A stretch of DNA of 64,000 nt from Lanius collurio (Eukaryota > Chordata > Aves > Passeriformes > Laniidae): NCBI GenBank assembly GCA_020086605.1, contig JACBWW010000004.1:27033916-27097915 (forward strand), given 5' to 3'. Of the stretch, positions 12,397-25,000 are shown one piece after another; the first letter of the stretch is position 1; each line of letters starts with the position of its first letter. The notes beneath the pieces were generated by a model that worked only from the letters and a program-made list of their open reading frames with translations, had not been told where the DNA came from and ran no database searches. Position numbers and translations under genes: made by a program.

Positions 12397-15300
12397 AATG
12401 AATTGTAAATCAAGTATCATAATATTTTAATCGTCATATCTGTCTGTCACATCCAAATCATAGGGTGGGGTAGAAGTTTGAGCAGTCTCTGCTTTTGAGC
12501 AGAGGCCCTGTCTGTCTATATGCTAGCCAGCACATACCAATAATACTGACTGTAGTATTTGGGGGGCTTTCCAGTACAGATGACAGAGAAGACAGAAGGC
12601 CCATCTGTGTTTGTAATGAAGTGCTACTTTTCCTAAATTCTGTGCTTTACCTGTAATCAGGTGAAGAACTGTTCAAGTATCTGAAAAGAAAATTTGTTTT
12701 TTTATCCAGGTGTTATACTACACGTTTATCATCCAAAGGGTTTTTTTCTCTTCCTCTTCTGTTGATATATAATTGTTGTTCTACTTTAGGAACAACTGTA
12801 CAAAACATGGTCTTGACTTCAGAAGGTACTGGGAAATCCTAGACATTTCTCAGATATGGTTGGAAGTGACCAAAAAATGGTTGGTTTTGCCAGGAAATGT
12901 ATGTTTTTTGTGTGCTCAATATGATATATAATAATCTAAAGAAAGATTAGCTGACCTTGTTCTAAAGGTATGATATGGCAGGGTTTCTTTTGCCTTAGGG
13001 AGGCATTTATAGATCAGTTACTATTAAGCATAAATAAGTTTTTCCAAAGTTATTTTGAAAAGCTGTGCCATACTAGCTATATCTACTTCAGAAATATCTG
13101 AAATCTAAGTATTGCAGGATATTTTTGTCATTAGAATATTCAGAACATGTAGGAAAAGTAAGGTTCCCAGATTAACTTTATAATTTTTATTACAAATTCA
13201 CATTTGTGTAATCGGATTTTGAAATGTCATTCATAATGCTAAACATAAATCCCTCTGCAGTCTACATCCTGCTCTGGAAAGTCTTCTGCTACTGGCAGCT
13301 TATATAAATGTAGGAACTTCATAAGGATAGATGTAAAATTTCTGCTTCTCTGTCTCAAGATTTGCTGTAGGCAAGAAGAGACTGCACCTTTTTTCCTGTT
13401 GAAGACTTTTTGTTGTTGTTTTCCATAGCTGAATGTTATACAGCCACTGGAGTCTCATAGGTTATGGTTAAGCCTTCATTTTTGTAGACACATATTTATA
13501 GAACAAGTAGGGTAACACACCACATCAGGAGATCAAACAATATGCCTTTCTTGCTGCTGTTAGAAATGCCACAATATGGTGTAACATCTCGTTTTGAAAA
13601 GAAATCTCTTGATGACAGGAAGGATAACTTGATGTAGGATCTAGCATAGAAGCTATGATCTTTGGAATTTAGTGGTATGTCACAATTACAGAATATGTTG
13701 CCAAGGAAGCTCCATCATGGCTTGCAAGCTTCCAAATTATTCATTGTGTTTCTGACCTTAAAGCATAATTCTGCTCATGCTTCAAATAAAGACAGCCCTA
13801 TTTAGGACATTAAAAATACGTGGAGTTCAGCTAGAACTTTGCATCTACTTGTTTCATTTAAATTTATCAAGCTTTAATGTATGTCATATATAGATGAAAT
13901 GAGCAAATAGATTGCACTATAGTCCAATCTAAATAATACACGTAGATGAGGAAGAAGAAAATGAGACCTATTAAGTAATCTTAAAACTGCTGGATACAGC
14001 TCTGAAACAGCTGGGAAACGTTCACAAAGTGTTATTATTGCCAAAGACTCAGTATTCCTTTAGTGATAAATTGAACATGAGTTCTTGTTTTTTCAGTTCT
14101 TTGTTAAGTCTGTTAGGCTGTTCTGCCTCTAAATTTTTGATCATACAAGGAAAATATTGTGAAGGCATTCAAGCAACAATAGAAATAAGATACTTGCTTT
14201 CTTCTTTCTCAGAAGGGACAAGAAATGATGTAATATGCAGCCACACAGGCACTAAAGTGCCATCATGGTAGGTGTCATATCAAACCCTAGGATACATCAA
14301 TATAATAAAAGTCACTCATGTAAATCTAATCCTCAGTCAGTGGCAATTCTAGAAGTCCCTTCTGTGGTGACAGTCATACACTGAGTGAGGTGAACTGTAG
14401 TTTATATTCCATATCTTGCTTTCATACATAAGCCTGCTGAAAAAACCTGGAGAGAACCTGGGGGTCTAATGGCATCTTTATAACATATCTTAACTGATGA
14501 AGGTAAAGCAGTGTAAAGCCAAACTGCCCTTATTCTGTTAGATAATTCTTTCTCTTGGCATGTCAATACTTGGGAGAAAGGCAATTGAGCTTTTTCAGGC
14601 AAAAACTTAGAATTTGACACTCCTTGTTGTTCAAAAATAAAAAGCAGAAATAAAAGAGAGAAAATAAGATTTATGATGTTTTGAATCTGCTACTGGGTGT
14701 ATTATTGCCATGTTGTTTTTCCTTTCCAATCAAAGTCCAACAGATTTTTATTTTCGTGTGGCTTACCACAAAAAGTAATACTTTTTTATTTTCTTCACTG
14801 AAAGGGAACACAAAAATGAATCATTTTTAGAAACTTTTTGGTTAAAAATAGGTATGTCCCAACCCTTTTTCTCTTCACAGTATGTGAAATCTGGTCATAG
14901 TGTAATATTTTTGCCTACTGTTACCTAGATTAAATTTCTCAGGGCAGACAGAATGTTGGAAGCCAGAAAATGAGTATCCTCCTGCTGCTTCATAAACAAT
15001 ATCACACCTAGCTGGAAAAGACAGAGCTTTATAGGAGCCCTGCTTTTAATGGTGTGTCCTTATTTCCCCTGTTTTTTGCTTTCAGTACTGTTACTGGAAA
15101 GTTACATGGGCTATTATAGTGACCATGGTATAAAGCACGTATGTTTGAAGTGTGTATGCATAAGAATATGGTTAAACAAAACAACATGAGGAGGGAGGAA
15201 AAATTAAGATGGGGAAAAAAAGAAAAGGGGTAAGGCTATCTTTGGAAAAAAACCTAAGCAGCTATCCCTAAAAACAACATTGCCTGGATTCAGGACAAAA

Positions 15301-18300
15301 ACAATGTAGGTTTATGTCTTTAACCTCTCTCTTTCAAAGTACTAACTAAAGCTGCAGTTTCTGATTTTTAGATCAGTTCCGTGACTGTTTTGACTAGGTC
15401 AGAAGGTAGCTTGGAAAGAGGAGTTAGGACTGATTCCATTTGTGTTAGTGACCAAAGAATTTGTCTAACCCAAAAATATCTTACAGAGAAACACCCTGCC
15501 ACCCAAAACGGACATTTCTTTTGTGCACAGTAACACTAGAGATGTGGTAGGAAACTATCCTCACATCTCTCCCATGTTGACTTGTTCTTGAATGAAAACA
15601 TCTACTGCACATTTCTAACACCACTGTATTAACAGCTGGCATTTCCTTGTGTCTAAGAAGAATCTTCTTGGCATTCTCTGAATAACAGCTGCCATATTCA
15701 GTGCTTAATATAGTCAAACTATCGAATACACAAAGGTGTGATAAAATTGAGGAATGTAGTTGATTTCTGAAATATTTACAAATTTACTGAGCATGAGTTA
15801 TTAATGCCCTGGCCATATCTAACTGATGAACAGATTACAAAACTAGGGGGACTCTTGTGAGTATAATTTTCCAGTGAAAAAAATAAACAAAGTATTATCG
15901 TAACTAATCCTAATTTGAATTGCAGCCTTTAGTTTAGAAACAAGAAAATAAACAGACTTATTCAGTAAAAGTAAATCTGCTAGAACCTTAGGTAATTTAC
16001 TAGGTATTTATCCTCATTTCTTAATAAGAATTTGAGGTCTTGTATAATTATTTTTAGCTCTGTTTCAAGTAAATGGATAGATTTTTCATCTTTATTGAGC
16101 ATAGTTATACCTAAACAACCTCCAGTCGCAATTTTATTCAAATACAGATAATCACAGTCTGTATCCAAGTACCCCTTTGATAAATATCAGACTCTTCTCA
16201 GTCTCTCTCCACATTTCTCTGTAACCTTTTATATTGTTCCTATCTGTTAATTCTCTTATAATCTTCTTTTCTTTTGGAGGGGAGAAGAGAGAAGAAAGAG
16301 GGGAACAAAATGTAGTGATTTATCTAGGTTCATGCCCATACATACACTAGAAAGCAGTAGAGCCCAGTTTTAGGTATTATTTGAATTTTTAAATACACAA
16401 ATGTAAACCTGAAGACTCCACAGATCCCCCTCAAAGAGCCAGCATAAAAATGTATAAAATCCAGAAATAGGAGACTTTTAAGATCATAATGTCAGGTTTT
16501 CAGAGCTTTTGTTTCCCTTTAAGGCTTATGAAAGAATCCAGGACTTGCAAGGCAGTAGGGCACTATGCAATCATTCTCAGTTCTTCATTCTCTGCTTCAG
16601 ACAAGTTCATCATAAGATGCAATGCTGTAACCAAAGAGCTCACGTGTTTATCCTGTTTAAAATGTGCACGTGGACCAAGGAGAAATAGGCTCAAGGAGTT
16701 AGTTCATGCAAAGAAAGAATCAACTGTGCACTTCTAAATTCCAGATGAAAGCATAAACTCTGAGCTATTTACCTGTGTGAGAGGGATGAGGGTAGTGCTG
16801 CATTAAATAAAAGCTGATTAAATTTTAATATCTCAGACTAGGGGTTTAACCATTGTGCTTAACTGTTAATTTCTTGAATGCAGACTATGAATTAAAACAT
16901 AAAACATCTTATGTATGGTCTGTATAACTTTGGTACCAATGATGAACATAACGAGGGGAAATTTTGGAATTTCATATAAACGTTGTTTATTTTGTTTGGA
17001 TTTTGATAGGACCTGGCAGAGAAGCAGAATAAATAATGTTGATCATGGCACCTTTTTCAATAGATTGCTAGAAGCAAAATGCTTAATTTAAAGCAGTTCT
17101 GAACTGATTCAGACCTTGACTTCACAAGAGCTGCTCTAATGAAAAATTAATCACCTGCTGGTATAACCGCTTTACAGCACAGAAGCTGATTTGTGAATTC
17201 AAGCAATGACAGTCTCCTTGTGCTCAAGCAGAATTCTTGTTTCCCCAGTAAGGACAGAAGTTCTGTCATTTTCTGGGAAGGACTACCTTAGGTAGCTCCA
17301 TGTCTTATCATTCAAACAATCCTGGGATATATTCTATTAAGCCTAATGTTGCATGTGGCTGGGATTCAGTCCAAAGCATCTGCCAGTGCTTCATTTAACC
17401 ATGCCTGTTCTATTCCTCTATGCTTTGCACCATGCAAGCAAGAGCACATCTTCATGGCTTAAGGAAATTCACACTGACTTATTTCTCAGTTACTACAGCT
17501 GGGCAGCCTCATCCTGACTGCAATAGAGTCTTTTGAATACATAGGGGGAATGAGATACAAGTTCTTTCTTGACAAACAAATGGCATCATTTTAAGATACA
17601 TTCTGCAGGTTCCTGCTATCCCCAGAACTGCATTCAACTGAATGAACTCTTTTTGCTAGTACTCTCTAACAGATGTTGTTTAATGCAACTGCAGGAGAGC
17701 ACAGCTGTTCTACATTTGACTAAAAAATTTTTCCAGAAAGTCACAGAAAGTTTTGTACTGAGCTAAATTCCAGTCTTAATAAACAAGTTAAATAAAAACC
17801 CCTAGAAGCTCCTTCATATCTTGTTGCACTCTCACTTGTCTCCAAATATTTCCCTCATCACGCTCTTCTCAATGCAAAACAATAACAAAATTATGTTCTT
17901 GTTTATTGGGCTTCCAGCACTTGGAAGTGTTCAACAGTCATTGAATGCACATTAGCTGTGAACTTTGAGGTAGCAGCACCTGAGAAAGAAAAGAATTTTT
18001 GTGTAATTATTGCTTATTGAGAAATTTGACATATGAAAAATTCACTGCTGGGAAACATTACTGGAACTCAGCTGTTCTGCTTGTTTGCACAGTCTTATTC
18101 TGCAGTAAACATGAAAGATTTTAGAAGAAGATAAGTAAATAACCTCATGTTTATGATTCAGTGTCATGTGGAGAAATGGTGCGGGGATTGTTGCCATGCT
18201 TTATCTGCTCAAGAGTAGCTTATTCGTGTTTAAAAACACTGAGATAACAAGTCTTCCAATATTCTAGCTGATAATCTTTTATTTTTGCACAGAAAAATAA

Positions 18301-19080
18301 TTGCACAACAAAGATTTTGGCATTTGCTCTTCATTGATTTATGTAAACTCAGAGTATTTCCTTCTTTCACAAATGAAGTTGCCTCTAAGTATCTGTGTCA
18401 GAGATGATAGCCTCAATAACCTTTGCTTAGCTGAGTGAGATATTTCCTTAAAAAAGAAACACTTGTCTTCTAGACTCGATACAAATTTAAGTGTTCATTC
18501 AGTTGGAAATGCTAACATTTCATTGCTCGATTTAAATTCCTATCAGAGCAAGTAAGTGAAATACATTTTTTTTTTTGTTTGCAATGAAATATTTCAAAAT
18601 AGATACACAAAAATAACCTAAGCTTGTAATGTTTTTTATTTTTAAATTGAAATGACATATCCCAATACTGACAAAGGAAAATGTTTTGTTTTGATTTGGT
18701 TTGTGGAACTGACTAGAAATATTTCTTTTCGTTTTCACACTGAAATGTGCTTTTCTGGAGTTGTAAATTATCTCCTGGGTATACAAATTTCTTCTCAAGG
18801 ATGGAAGCATTGCCATTCTACACTCTGAGGTGGCTTCCTAGACCTAGAAATTTTCCATGAAGCATTAAAGAACTTAGTTGAATAACTGCATTGTATTTTG
18901 TGGGACTTGGTTAGAGCCATATTTCATGTGTGTGAATTAGATATGTGAGCCTGTAGTCTCAGGAAATATTGTGTGCTGCAGTTAGCCTAATATTTTTAAG
19001 CTTCTCTTAGTATTTTGATCCCTTTTCTGTGCTTGTTTAGTATTTTCTTTTCTTTTAATTCAAAACTACTTCCAAAGTGT
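12397..19080. other. AT-rich unique sequence, no gene seen
   Basis: No recognisable gene, RNA gene or repeat. The open frames here (80 codons at 14029-14271, 82 at 16489-16737, 94 at 18532-18816 minus) have no recognised motif or supporting splice signals. The last contains an A/T-rich low-complexity core. Confidence 0.6.
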
Positions 19081-19236
19081 CTCTCTCCCTCTCTCCTTTT
19101 CTTCTTCTCTCCCTCTCCCTCTCCCCCTCTCTCTTCCTGTCACACTCACTTTTTCCTTTCTTTCTTCCTTCCTTCCCTCCTTCATTCTTTCCCTCCTTCT
19201 CTCTCGTCTTTCTCTCTTTCTTCTGTCCTTCCTTTA
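19081..19236. repeat. Polypyrimidine (CT)n / (CCTT)n low-complexity tract
   Basis: About 155 bases are almost pure C and T on the plus strand, mixing CTCTCC, TTCC and CCTTCCTT units with few interruptions (a CACACTCAC break near 19141). It produces apparent Ser/Phe/Leu-rich frames on plus and Lys/Glu/Arg-rich frames on minus that are not genes. Homopurine-homopyrimidine tracts of this length can adopt triplex structures and are prone to length variation. Confidence 0.9.
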
Positions 19237-19399
19237 CCACGTGTAACTTCAGTAGTGATGGTGAATATAACTGTTTGGCTGCCTTTGTTGCTAAGTGCTG
19301 GAACAGTTAAAGTGCTCACTGACTGGTGTTCTGTAATAATTTATCATGACAATTGTTTCAACATTCCCTGGTAACACAGCATTGTCTGCTTTGACCTCT

Positions 19400-19960
19400 T
19401 GCTGGGGTTTAACCCCAGCCAGCTACCAAGTACCACCCAGCCACTCGGTCACCAACGGGATCAGGGAGACAATCAGAAAGGTGAAAGGTGGAAAATCCAT
19501 GGGCTGAGATAAAGACAGTTTAACAGGGAAAGTAAAATCCATGCACACCAGCAAAGCAAAACAAGGAATTCATTCACCACTTCCCATGGGCAGGCAGGTG
19601 TTCAGCCATCTCCAGGAGAGCAAGACCCCATCATCTGTAATGGTGACTTGGGAAGACAAACACCATCACTCCAAATGTCCCCTCTTCTTCCCCCAACTTT
19701 ATATACTGAGCATGTCGTTATATGGTTTGGAATGTCCCTTTGGTCAGTTGGGGTCCTGCCCTGGCTGTGTGTCCTCCCAGCCTCCCATGCACCCCCAGCT
19801 TCCTTGCCCAGTGTCACTGGCCACAGGAAAAGCAGAAAACACCTTGGCTCTGTGTAAGCCCTGCTCAGCAATAACTACTCTATTATCAACTCTGTGTGCA
19901 TCAGAAATCCAAAACTTAACCCAGTGCCAGACTCTGTCTACCCCAGTCAAAACCAGCACA
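19400..19960 (-). mobile_element. Solo LTR of an avian endogenous retrovirus (GCTGGGGTT family)
   Basis: It starts TGCTGGGGTTTAACCCCAGC. It continues with 'GGGCTGAGATAAAGACAGTT', 'CATTCACCACTTCCCATGGG', 'TTCAGCCATCTCCAGGAGAG' and 'CCCAACTTTATATACTGAGC', and ends with 'CAGTCAAAACCAGCACA'. This order matches from memory a widespread neoavian LTR of about 550-600 bp. On the minus strand the TATATAAAG motif near 19700 reads as a TATA box, so the sense strand is tentatively minus. No retroviral coding sequence flanks it and I find no clean target duplication. Frames inside it, such as 19541-20035 plus, are not genes. Confidence 0.8.
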
Positions 19961-21756
19961 TCTGTCCAGATATCCTCTTCGCTCAATACCACAGCATACT
20001 TCAGGACAACGGTTCTCAGTACTGCTGCCTGTTAACATGAGAGAAAGATGGAAGAAATTGCACCGAGTCTTTCCCCAGATCTTGGGACACACTTCTGCCA
20101 GTCTGTAGCTCTCTAGCTCAGTTACCCATAGTCTTGGGTCTGGATTTCACAGCACCCTCTGGTTAATTTACTGATCTGCTATGCTACATTTCTTCCTGCA
20201 ATCATGATGGTTGCGTATAATGCTACCCTCAGAATTAATAAAATATTGCCTGTTGCCTAGACTTACAGTCCCAATATTAATGGGCAAAACTGCAATAACC
20301 ATTAGATTTATTAGATTCTGCCATGCACATTTGTAATATGGAAACAAAAATTTGGTATATAAAAGCCACACAGATGCAGAACATTTTACAACATGTATTT
20401 GAGGCAGTTTAGAATTACTGCTAAAATATTCCAACATGTGGAGAAAGACAGATTGCCTAATTTCAAAAAACACATATGAATAGTCATAAAAACTTGGTTC
20501 TATGGATTGAAAAAAAAATTTAGCCTTGGTCTCCCAAGGGCTAGTCACAACAGAAACGTGATTAAATCTGACCAGCAGGAGCTTCTGTGTGACATTGTAT
20601 TAGAGAACTAAGCAACCAAGGTCTATGGTATTAAGAATTAATTTTGTGACATAATTATGCTTTTTAAAGACTGTCAGCTGTGTGGCATGTCGAAGAAGCA
20701 TTATTATTTTGCAGTAAAGCAATCCAATGGATAGATTTCTATGCAGAAGCACACAGCTATTGACATGAAGTTCCAGGGACTAAACCTTTTTTTGCCATTA
20801 ATTCTTGGGTAAGTAATGCCACATTAGGCTCTTTCCTGTATTTCTTTGGTTGAAAAGAGACAGTGGGTATTTTTCTTGTTGATGTCAGATATTCTGATTA
20901 GTTATTAAATCTGCCATCTCAAGTGTAAACCACTAAAAGAAAGAGTATTGTGATGAGTGTTTTTAGAAGCTCCCTTGTAAACAAGCTTTAAAATACAAAG
21001 CATTATCCAAATATTGAAGCCAAAGGAGAACTTAAGCAAAAGTCAGAGCTCAATTCAGCTCTCACTGAAGAAGGAAATGCTCTTTCAGACTGCTGATTTA
21101 ACAATCAAAAGGAGAATTTATCTGAGCTTTGTTTTTCTTATTATTAAGTCAAGATCCTAAAAATATCAAGGCACATCTCATATATCTCACAAATAGAGCT
21201 GGGCAGTCTATTTTTAAAGAAAATTTATTTAACAAAACCTTTGTATGTTGTGACTGACCCTTTAAGTTCAGTGAGCACTCTACTGCCTTCGGCAGGATCT
21301 CAGGAAGGGAGGGAGGGCTTAGCAGATGATAGAAAATGTCTGGAGCTCCCAGAAGTACTCTTTCAGATCTAGCAATTGGTAAAAGAGAAAGAAATGAGCA
21401 GGGCTATTTTAAGACTCTACTTGAGGCAATCTGAGCAAAAACTGAATAACTGATGGAAAAAGCAGTGGAAAGACAACTCTGAAATGGAGAAATGTGTTAC
21501 ACAAGGAGGACACTGGAGAAAACTTGCTAAAAGTTTGACAAGTAGGTGAAATCTGAGGAATAGAAACTGGGATAGCCAGTGTTTTCAAAGGGTGACATCT
21601 AAAATGGTAAACTGGAATAAAAGCACAAATGGATGGTAGGATTCAAGAGCCTAAAAAGTGTTTCCCTAGGAAGAGCTCCACAGGTCCTTAATGTGGCTTT
21701 GTGTACTTGTAACTGTGCACTGACAACCAGGGTAGTGTTCATACAGGACTGGCACA
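19961..21756. other. Mostly unique sequence, one 126-codon minus frame
   Basis: No recognisable gene. The minus frame at 20168-20548 is the longest open frame outside repeats and GC-rich patches. It is rich in Phe, Ile, Tyr and Ser as expected from AT-rich DNA, matches nothing I recognise and lacks a convincing gene context. It is not called as a gene. Confidence 0.5.
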
Positions 21757-22060
21757 TCATGCTTTTCCAGGTGATCTGTGCCTCCTAGCCAGCCTTCTGT
21801 CAGGAGGTGCCCTCAGATTGTAGCAGCTAAGCAGGACAAGGATCCTCTTTGAGGGCTGCCTTTGAGATGGTGGGTGCTGCCTCACCAGACAGCAGGGCAC
21901 ACGCTCTGCCTTGTCCCAGGCATCCTCACACAGCCTTTGCAGCACATCTTCTGCTGGGGCTGGGGGTCCCAGCTGTGCTGGAGCTGCTCTGAAGGAGCAG
22001 GGCAGCGCTGGATGGGGCCCCTTGTCATCCATGGTCGTTGTATGACGTCTCTGCAGGCTG
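21757..22060. other. GC-rich patch with a 130-codon minus open frame
   Basis: A GC-rich island in AT-rich surroundings. The minus strand is open from 22149 to 21757 (130 codons), with a Pro/Ala/Arg-rich translation. A good donor-like site (GTCTG|GTGAGG) lies on the minus strand near 21880-21885. No family is recognised. It could be a decayed exon, a first exon, an old repeat fragment or chance openness in GC-rich sequence. Confidence 0.4.
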
Positions 22061-25000
22061 AATGCGAGCTGGGTTTTATGTCTGTAATGTGATATTAAAA
22101 ATATATTTGAGTGTTCCAGGACAGGCTTGCTGATCACCTTTGCTCTCACCTCAGAGACTGTGATTTGTTACTATGTGTGTTGGAACTGGATTGGCACAGG
22201 CTCTGTATCTGCTCCTTGGCTTGGGAATGACAGGTTGGCCACTCTTAGATGTTGAGTGGTTCTTGTGAATATATGTTAAAAACACCTCTTTTCTGTGACC
22301 TGCCTTCTGGACAAACTATTTCACTAGCTCACCTGTTCTTGTAGATAATATATGCCATGGCACTTCACATAGGTATTTTCAGAGAAGAAAAACAAAAGAC
22401 TTATGTGCTTTGTAAAAATATACAGAGAAATATTTGTCTTAATAACTGTGAGTAGGTGATTTTCTTGAAACACATATATTGGCAATTTATGTCACATTTT
22501 GTACTACACCTTCAGAGCAAATAAAAAAAAAATCCAGGCTCTCTGTGAGAATGTGGGCATCAAGCTTGATTAATGAATCCTTTAAACTCTGAGAGAATAT
22601 TTTCATGCACAAACCCCCCCCCAAAAAACAAAAACAAAAAAAAAGGGCACCAAGAAGAAAACAAATAAAGAAAAACAACTCTAGAAGACTGTCAGTGGGA
22701 AGTGTGGGTATTTCATTTCTGTAGTGTTTGTTTTCATGTATTCAGAAAACTGTATTTCTTTTACCCAAAAGAAAGATGGAGGGAAAAACCGAGGTCATCA
22801 TGAAACCTAAAAGGAAAGGCTGCTCCAGAAAAAAATATTAGTTCTGAAGAATATTAGAGTTGTCATATAGTTTGAATGCTGACACATTCTTAATAAATTT
22901 TAATGTGATGATGTTTTAGACTATAGACAGATTGGTCTGCAAGTTGTTGGGCCCTATATTTGAATGTCCTCTGGAATGAAGGGCAGAAGAGGTAGAAGAG
23001 CAGCATAGGCCTCTGCCTACTGTCTGTATTCTATGAGCTATTTATATTTACAGAGAAGCAGATAAGGAATGCTTGCCAGTCCTGCTCTGCTGAGAGTTTA
23101 TAACCTCTGTCAGGAGAACATAATAGGCTGCTGGGGAAACAGCTACATTTGTCAGGCATAGTCTGATATCCTGCTGTGTCTCATCAAGCCTTTAGAATGC
23201 TGTGAACCTTTTTCACACCTTAAAATCTTTCCACATACCTAAATTCTCTGAATTTGTGCCTTTGTCTAATGGAGACAGACTGTGGTTTGTGAGAGGTTCC
23301 CACAGATCTCTCAAAATCTGCAATCATGGTAGATTCCAAATCCTATTTTGTTTGGGAACTTCTGTTCATAAAATGAACAATATAATCTGTTATTTATATT
23401 TTTAGGACAGCCCATTGTTCAAAAAATAATCTAAAAAAGCACACTCCAGGAAGTCCCATAGAACAGGGAGGAAAACATTCTTAATTTAAAATTTGGAGTT
23501 TTCTATCACATCAAGAGAATTGCTGTCCTGTTCACATTTCTTTGGCATTTTCACCTTGGAAATACCTGGGGCATGTATGCCAGTTACACAGCAGGGGCCT
23601 ATGGCCAAACATCATTAATCTGATGCTGACCTTATCCCGGTCTCTAAGTGAGGGGTTGACCTTTTATCACAACCTTCTGTACTGGGTAACCTTATACTAC
23701 TCTTTAGCATCATGGCCCCATGGCCCTGCAAGCCTGGGAGTAATGTTCTAGTCATGGTTTTAGAAATTCCAATGCTTTTTTTATTACCACCTTTGCCATC
23801 TTCCAGTGTCTTCACTGTGAATCTGAACATAACTGCCCTTGCAATTCAGTGCCAACCTCTAGGACCTCCAAACTCCTTGTCTTTTACAGTGTATAAATGC
23901 AAAACATACCAAACATGTATTTTCTGTGTAAGAACATTATTTCAGATGACTGTCTGGCAAAGAAAATGTTTCAAGATTGGAAAAAACAGACTAGCTTGCA
24001 AATGTTGCCAAAAGCACTGAATCTTTGAGGGCAGACACTTTGGATACTTCAGTTGGCTGAAAACCATTGAGGGATATTTTTCAAAATATAAAGTTCTTTC
24101 CCTTTGAAAAATACTCAGTTCTTTAGAAAAATGTAAAGCGCATTCACACAATACTGGAACCTAGCCACCTGATGCTGCTAAAGTAGGATTAATTATTTCA
24201 AATCAAAATTGTCCCTTGCATTTTAATGCTACTAATAAAATGGACTGAAGTAAACCCTTGCATTTGACTAACAGTTTATTTTTAGGTAACCTATTAGATG
24301 AAAATAGAATTTCCTATACATAGGAACCACATTTTGCCTCTGGTGTGTGTGTTTATGTCTGGGCAGGCTTGGATGTGACAACTGGTGGCGGATGAATTAT
24401 CAGTTCTGCACTCATGGCAAGGCACACCCATATTACGCTGGAAGCATTGTGATGAGCTGCTGAAATGCTGCACCCAGAGTCTTAGACATAAACCCAGATA
24501 AAATAGATATCTATCTGTGTTGTGGGCACCAATTCTGTAGGCATTATCTGAATTGCTTTTGGAATGTGGCATCCTTGCTAGCTGCTAGCTCTTTGGGCTT
24601 TTAGAAATGTTTTTGGATGAACTATGTAAAAGTCTGCCCTTTCTCCCCTTTATTCCATATTTTTGTTCATGTATTTTTCATTACACACCTCTGTGAGGAA
24701 AGTTCAAATGGTCTAGGGGAGAGGAGAAGTAACATAGGCTGTTGTATTTGTGGACAGGAGCAGTAAGGATCATGTTGAGTACCATCTGCCTGGTTCTGTC
24801 TGACCTATAAATTATCATTACACAACTTCATAACATGAGCTATAAAAATAAGTATTGAGAAATTAATAGGTCAGAGAATGAGAGTGAGTTCATTCTGTTG
24901 TGATTTCAAAACCACAATAGTTTCCCCCTTTCCTCTTCTCCCCACAGAAGCAGAAATGAAATGATGTCATTTTACCTAGGTTCTTCTGTTAGATTTTCCA

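Noticed and set aside
19015..19374. 119-codon Ser/Phe-rich plus frame and its Lys/Glu-rich minus shadow
   Set aside because: Both are products of the polypyrimidine tract.
19541..20035. 164-codon plus-strand open frame, the longest in the window
   Set aside because: It starts inside the solo LTR at 19400-19960 and runs out into flanking sequence. No retroviral or host domain is visible.
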